Assembly (NCBI GenBank): GCA_015067895.1
Contig: SVLP01000057.1
Span: forward strand, 1-8,829
Direction of reading: 5' to 3'
Origin: Oscillospiraceae bacterium
GTDB lineage: Bacteria; Bacillota_A; Clostridia; Oscillospirales; Oscillospiraceae
Length of the DNA stretch: 8,829 nucleotides
This document shows positions 6,960 through 8,829 of the stretch, piece by piece. Every line of letters begins with the position of its first letter. Within the stretch, counting starts at the first letter, position 1. A program made the translations under genes and the position numbers. The notes under the pieces were generated by a model. The model did not search any database. It was not told the DNA's origin and was given only the letters and a program-made list of their open reading frames with translations.

Positions 6960-7979
6960 ATGAACATTCTGGTTACCGGCGGTGCCGGCTATATCGGCTC
7001 CCACACCTGCGTCGAGCTGCTCGACAGCGGCTACGGCGTCGTCGTCATCGACAATCTGTGCAATTCCAATCCCAAGAGCCTTGACCGCGTGGAAGAGCTG
7101 ACCGGCAAGAAGGTTCGCTTCTATGAGGGCGACGTCCGTGACGAGGCTCTGCTGCGGAAGATCTTCGCCGAGAACGAGATCGGCGCCGTCATCCACTTCG
7201 CAGGCCTGAAGGCTGTCGGCGAGTCCGTTGCCCAGCCCTGGCGTTACTATGACAACAACCTGAACTCCACCCTGGTGCTGACCAAGGTCATGGCCGACGT
7301 GGGCTGCAAGAAGATCATCTTCTCCTCCTCCGCCACCGTGTACTCCGGCGACAATGAGATGCCCCTGCGGGAGACCAGCAAGACCGGCAACTGCACCAAC
7401 CCCTACGGCTGGACCAAGTACATGACCGAGCAGATCCTCTCCGGCATGGCTTTTGCCGACAAGGAGTGGAGCATCGTGCTGCTGCGCTACTTCAACCCCA
7501 TCGGCGCCCACATCTCCGGCCGCATCGGCGAGGATCCCCGTGGCATCCCCAACAACCTGATGCCCTACATCACCCAGGTCGCCATCGGCCGCCGGGAGTT
7601 CCTGAGCGTCTACGGCAATGACTACGACACCCACGACGGTACCGGCGTCCGGGACTACATCCATGTGGTCGATCTGGCCAAGGGCCATGTGGCTGCCGTG
7701 AAGTACGCCGCCGAGAATCTGGGCTGCGATGTGTTCAATCTGGGCACCGGCACCGGCTACTCCGTGCTGGACATGGTCAAGGCCTTCAACGAGGCCAACG
7801 GCCTGAACCTGCCCTACAAGATCGTCGATCGCCGCCCCGGCGACCTGGCCACCTGCTATGCCGACCCCGCCAAGTCCGCCGAGAAGCTGGGCTGGAAGGC
7901 CGAGAAGACCCTGGTGGATATGTGCCGGGATTCCTGGCGCTGGCAGAGCAGCAACCCCATGGGCTATTCCGAGAACTAA
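6960..7979 (+). CDS. galE: UDP-glucose 4-epimerase GalE, with Cys299 predicting UDP-GalNAc/UDP-GlcNAc activity
   Basis: A complete 339-residue short-chain-dehydrogenase-fold epimerase that interconverts UDP-glucose and UDP-galactose in the cytoplasm using tightly bound NAD. It shows the NAD-binding TGGAGYIG (6-13), catalytic Ser124 (SSSATVY), Tyr149 and Lys153 (NPYGWTK), NPIGAHISGRIGEDP (179-193), RDYIHVVDLA (231-240) and the C-terminal RRPGDLATCYADP (291-303). Catalytic residue numbers match E. coli GalE. Cys299 replaces E. coli Tyr299; the E. coli Tyr299Cys change and human Cys307 allow the bulkier N-acetylated UDP sugars, so dual specificity is predicted. Such a Cys is common in Gram-positive and vertebrate GalE and is not unique to this gene. 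It is monocistronic, with its own promoter and terminator. It may serve cell-envelope synthesis, sugar catabolism, or both. Confidence 0.97.
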   Translation: MNILVTGGAGYIGSHTCVELLDSGYGVVVIDNLCNSNPKSLDRVEELTGKKVRFYEGDVRDEALLRKIFAENEIGAVIHFAGLKAVGESVAQPWRYYDNNLNSTLVLTKVMADVGCKKIIFSSSATVYSGDNEMPLRETSKTGNCTNPYGWTKYMTEQILSGMAFADKEWSIVLLRYFNPIGAHISGRIGEDPRGIPNNLMPYITQVAIGRREFLSVYGNDYDTHDGTGVRDYIHVVDLAKGHVAAVKYAAENLGCDVFNLGTGTGYSVLDMVKAFNEANGLNLPYKIVDRRPGDLATCYADPAKSAEKLGWKAEKTLVDMCRDSWRWQSSNPMGYSEN

Positions 7980-7992
7980 TCACGCAAGATAT

Positions 7993-8024
7993 AACAGGCC
8001 CGCCGTTCATTCGGCGGGCCTGTT
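7993..8024 (+). terminator. galE terminator hairpin
   Basis: A perfect 13-base-pair stem (7993-8005 with 8012-8024) and a 6-base loop start 13 bases after the galE stop. The stem ends in TTT at 8023-8025. It is strong and well placed. Almost the same hairpin recurs at 8231-8258, so it may be one end of the palindromic element described separately. Confidence 0.8.
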
Positions 8025-8230
8025 TAGAGTGTCAAAAAACGCTTGCCTCCCCCACAGGGGGAGGTGGCCGAGCGCAGCGAGGTCGGAGGGGGTGTCGTTG
8101 GTTTCCTCTGAAAGCTGTAAATTACAGAGGGTTTCGTTCGCAAAAGACAGGAGGACACCCCCTCAGTCACGCTGTTCGCGTGACAGCTCCCCCTAGGGGG
8201 GAGCCAAGAATCAGGTTCTTTGACAGTCTG

Positions 8231-8258
8231 AACAGGCCCGCCATTTGGCGGGCCTGTT
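8231..8258. terminator. Second, near-identical terminator-like hairpin
   Basis: A perfect 12-base-pair stem (8231-8242 with 8247-8258) and a 4-base loop ATTT share the arm AACAGGCCCGCC with the galE terminator. The plus-strand side is followed by GCTTTGTT, a modest T-rich tail. It could act as a back-up terminator for galE or block transcription coming from the right. Confidence 0.55.
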
Positions 8259-8264
8259 GCTTTG

Positions 8265-8427
8265 TTATACTAATTCTTGGTTAAATGGTTTAAGAGCTTT
8301 CCGAGGATAAATTGTGCCAGAAAAGGCCGAGGACGATGGTGGGCTGTCGCCCACCTAGGACGAGAACGCATTATGGCACAATTTAGACCGGAAAGAATAA
8401 AACAGTTTAATCAAGAGTTCGTATTAA
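8265..8427. repeat. Second large imperfect palindrome (about 163 bases), MITE-like or structured-RNA candidate
   Basis: Outer arms from TTATAC (8265) and GTATTAA (8421-8427) pair with several mismatches, then CTTTCCG (8297-8303) pairs CGGAAAG (8389-8395) and a perfect 12-base arm TAAATTGTGCCA (8308-8319) pairs 8374-8385. The apex is GGTGGGC-TGTC-GCCCACC (8338-8355). Its composition and sequence differ from the neighbouring GC-rich element, so it is probably a different family. No coding capacity or promoter was recognised. Confidence 0.55.
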
Positions 8428-8447
8428 AGAAGATTCTTTCTGAAAAA

Positions 8448-8472
8448 GGCCCCCGGCTTGAAGCCGGGGGCC
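8448..8472 (-). terminator. Terminator of the right-edge SLH gene
   Basis: A perfect 10-base-pair GC stem (8448-8457 with 8463-8472) and 5-base loop lie 14 bases beyond the stop codon. On the minus strand the stem is followed directly by TTTTT, a standard intrinsic terminator. Confidence 0.88.
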
Positions 8473-8486
8473 AAATTGCTTAGGGA

Positions 8487-8829
8487 TTACTTAACGTAGG
8501 TACGATACAGGAAGGTCACGACCTGGGCCCGGTTGCAGGTGGCGTTGGGGCCGAAGGTGGTCTCGGTCAGACCGTTTGTGATGCCGTTCTCCACGGCCCA
8601 CAGCATGGGCACGAAGTAGAACTGATCCTCAGCCACGTCGGTGAAGGGATGCTCGGCGGCGGTGGGCTCGGGCTTCTCCATGGCCCGCCACAGGAAGGTC
8701 ACCACCTGAGCGCGGTTGCACTCGGCGTAGGGGCCGAAGGTGGTGGTGGTCAGACCGTTGGTGATCTCGTTCTCCACGGCCCACAGGACGGCCTTGTAGA
8801 AGAAATCGGTCTCCTTCACATCCACGAAG
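8487..8829 (-). CDS. C-terminal fragment of an SLH-domain surface protein (two SLH repeats), open at window edge
   Basis: The last 113 residues and TAA stop of a cell-surface protein. It begins inside an SLH repeat (FVDVKETD, then LWAVENEITNG, NRAQVVTFLWR) and contains one more full repeat (HPFTDV, LWAVENGITNG, NRAQVVTFLYR) ending YVK. Repeat spacing is 61 residues, the same as in the GH101 protein. SLH domains bind pyruvylated secondary cell-wall polymer; the usual TRAE motif appears here as (C)NRAQ. Nothing upstream is visible, so the enzyme or structure it anchors is unknown. The reading frame runs off the edge, so an internal GTG at 8825 is not a real start. It is either a paralogous SLH protein or the missing C-terminus of the GH101 protein at the other edge, which stops in exactly this motif. 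Confidence 0.85.
   Translation of the reverse strand, partial: FVDVKETDFFYKAVLWAVENEITNGLTTTTFGPYAECNRAQVVTFLWRAMEKPEPTAAEHPFTDVAEDQFYFVPMLWAVENGITNGLTETTFGPNATCNRAQVVTFLYRTYVK
8806..8829. repeat. 24-base repeat, right copy (SLH-coding)
   Basis: Identical to bases 3-26 and in the same SLH codon register; the flanking base differs (a at 8805, g at 2). Confidence 0.9.

Larger units (their letters stand above)
7993..8258. mobile_element. MITE-like nested palindromic element (about 266 bases), non-coding
   Basis: The two halves are imperfect inverted copies: terminal hairpins built on ACAGGCCCGCC, then TGTCAAA (8030-8036) facing TTTGACA (8219-8225), then about 54 similar bases starting CTTGCCTCC (8042) and, on the other strand, CTTGGCTCC (from 8208). 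Inner stems are 8046-8053/8057-8064, 8086-8095/8155-8164 (10 perfect pairs), 8166-8172/8178-8184, 8186-8193/8197-8204 and a central 8105-8110/8125-8130. No ORF belongs to it. It resembles GC-rich dispersed repeats I associate with gut Clostridia genomes. Mobility by a trans-acting transposase is inferred, and no clear target duplication was found. Whether the outer hairpins belong to the element is uncertain. Confidence 0.6.

Noticed and set aside
6936..7688. A 250-codon minus-strand open frame opposite galE
   Set aside because: Shadow of galE; low-complexity translation and no ribosome site or family motif.
7858..8284. Plus-strand open frames overlapping the galE end and the palindromic element
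   Set aside because: They run through the galE terminator and hairpin repeats in arbitrary frames, with no ribosome site and no homology I recognise.
7993..8472. CRISPR array in the repeat-rich intergenic region
   Set aside because: Repeats are inverted and nested, not direct and regularly spaced, and no cas gene is present.
8277..8483. A 68-codon plus-strand frame over the second palindrome
   Set aside because: It spans the inverted repeat and the opposite gene's terminator, and has no convincing ribosome site; treated as non-coding.

Overview
The window reads as chromosomal DNA of a high-GC, gut-type Clostridia (Bacillota; an Oscillospirales-like organism is my best guess). The reasons are GC-ended codons throughout, strong GGAGG ribosome binding sites, a secreted SLH-anchored glycosidase, and GC-rich palindromic intergenic repeats of the kind I associate with that group. 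No taxonomic marker gene is present, so this placement is inference.

Layout. 1-5527 (minus) is a very large secreted endo-alpha-N-acetylgalactosaminidase (GH101), running off the left edge inside its second SLH repeat. 5528-5738 holds its promoter and the terminator of the next gene. 5739-6662 (minus) is a sugar-phosphate nucleotidyltransferase. 6663-6959 is a divergent control region with one good promoter facing each way. 6960-7979 (plus) is galE, UDP-glucose 4-epimerase. 7980-8486 is a 507-base convergent intergenic region with no gene; it contains the galE terminator, two large imperfect palindromes (about 266 and 163 bases) that look like miniature repeat elements, and a terminator for the gene on the right. 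8487-8829 (minus) is the C-terminal end of an SLH-domain protein, open at the right edge.

How the genes may work together. GH101 enzymes cut the core-1 disaccharide Gal-beta-1,3-GalNAc from Ser/Thr of mucin-type glycoproteins. The GalE here has Cys at residue 299, where the E. coli enzyme has Tyr; that position controls whether UDP-GalNAc/UDP-GlcNAc are accepted. A nucleotidyltransferase and a GalNAc-competent epimerase beside a mucin O-glycanase suggest a link to routing Gal and GalNAc into nucleotide sugars. The transporter, disaccharide phosphorylase and kinase of such a route are not in the window, and the three genes are separate transcription units, so this is a hypothesis. Housekeeping roles for the two cytoplasmic enzymes remain possible.

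A notable structural point: the first and last bases share an identical 24-base stretch in the same reading frame of SLH-coding DNA. Joining right end to left end would complete the GH101 protein with exactly three SLH repeats (about 1947 residues). The window may therefore close on itself, lie in a tandem duplication, or simply end in SLH sequence shared by two paralogous genes.
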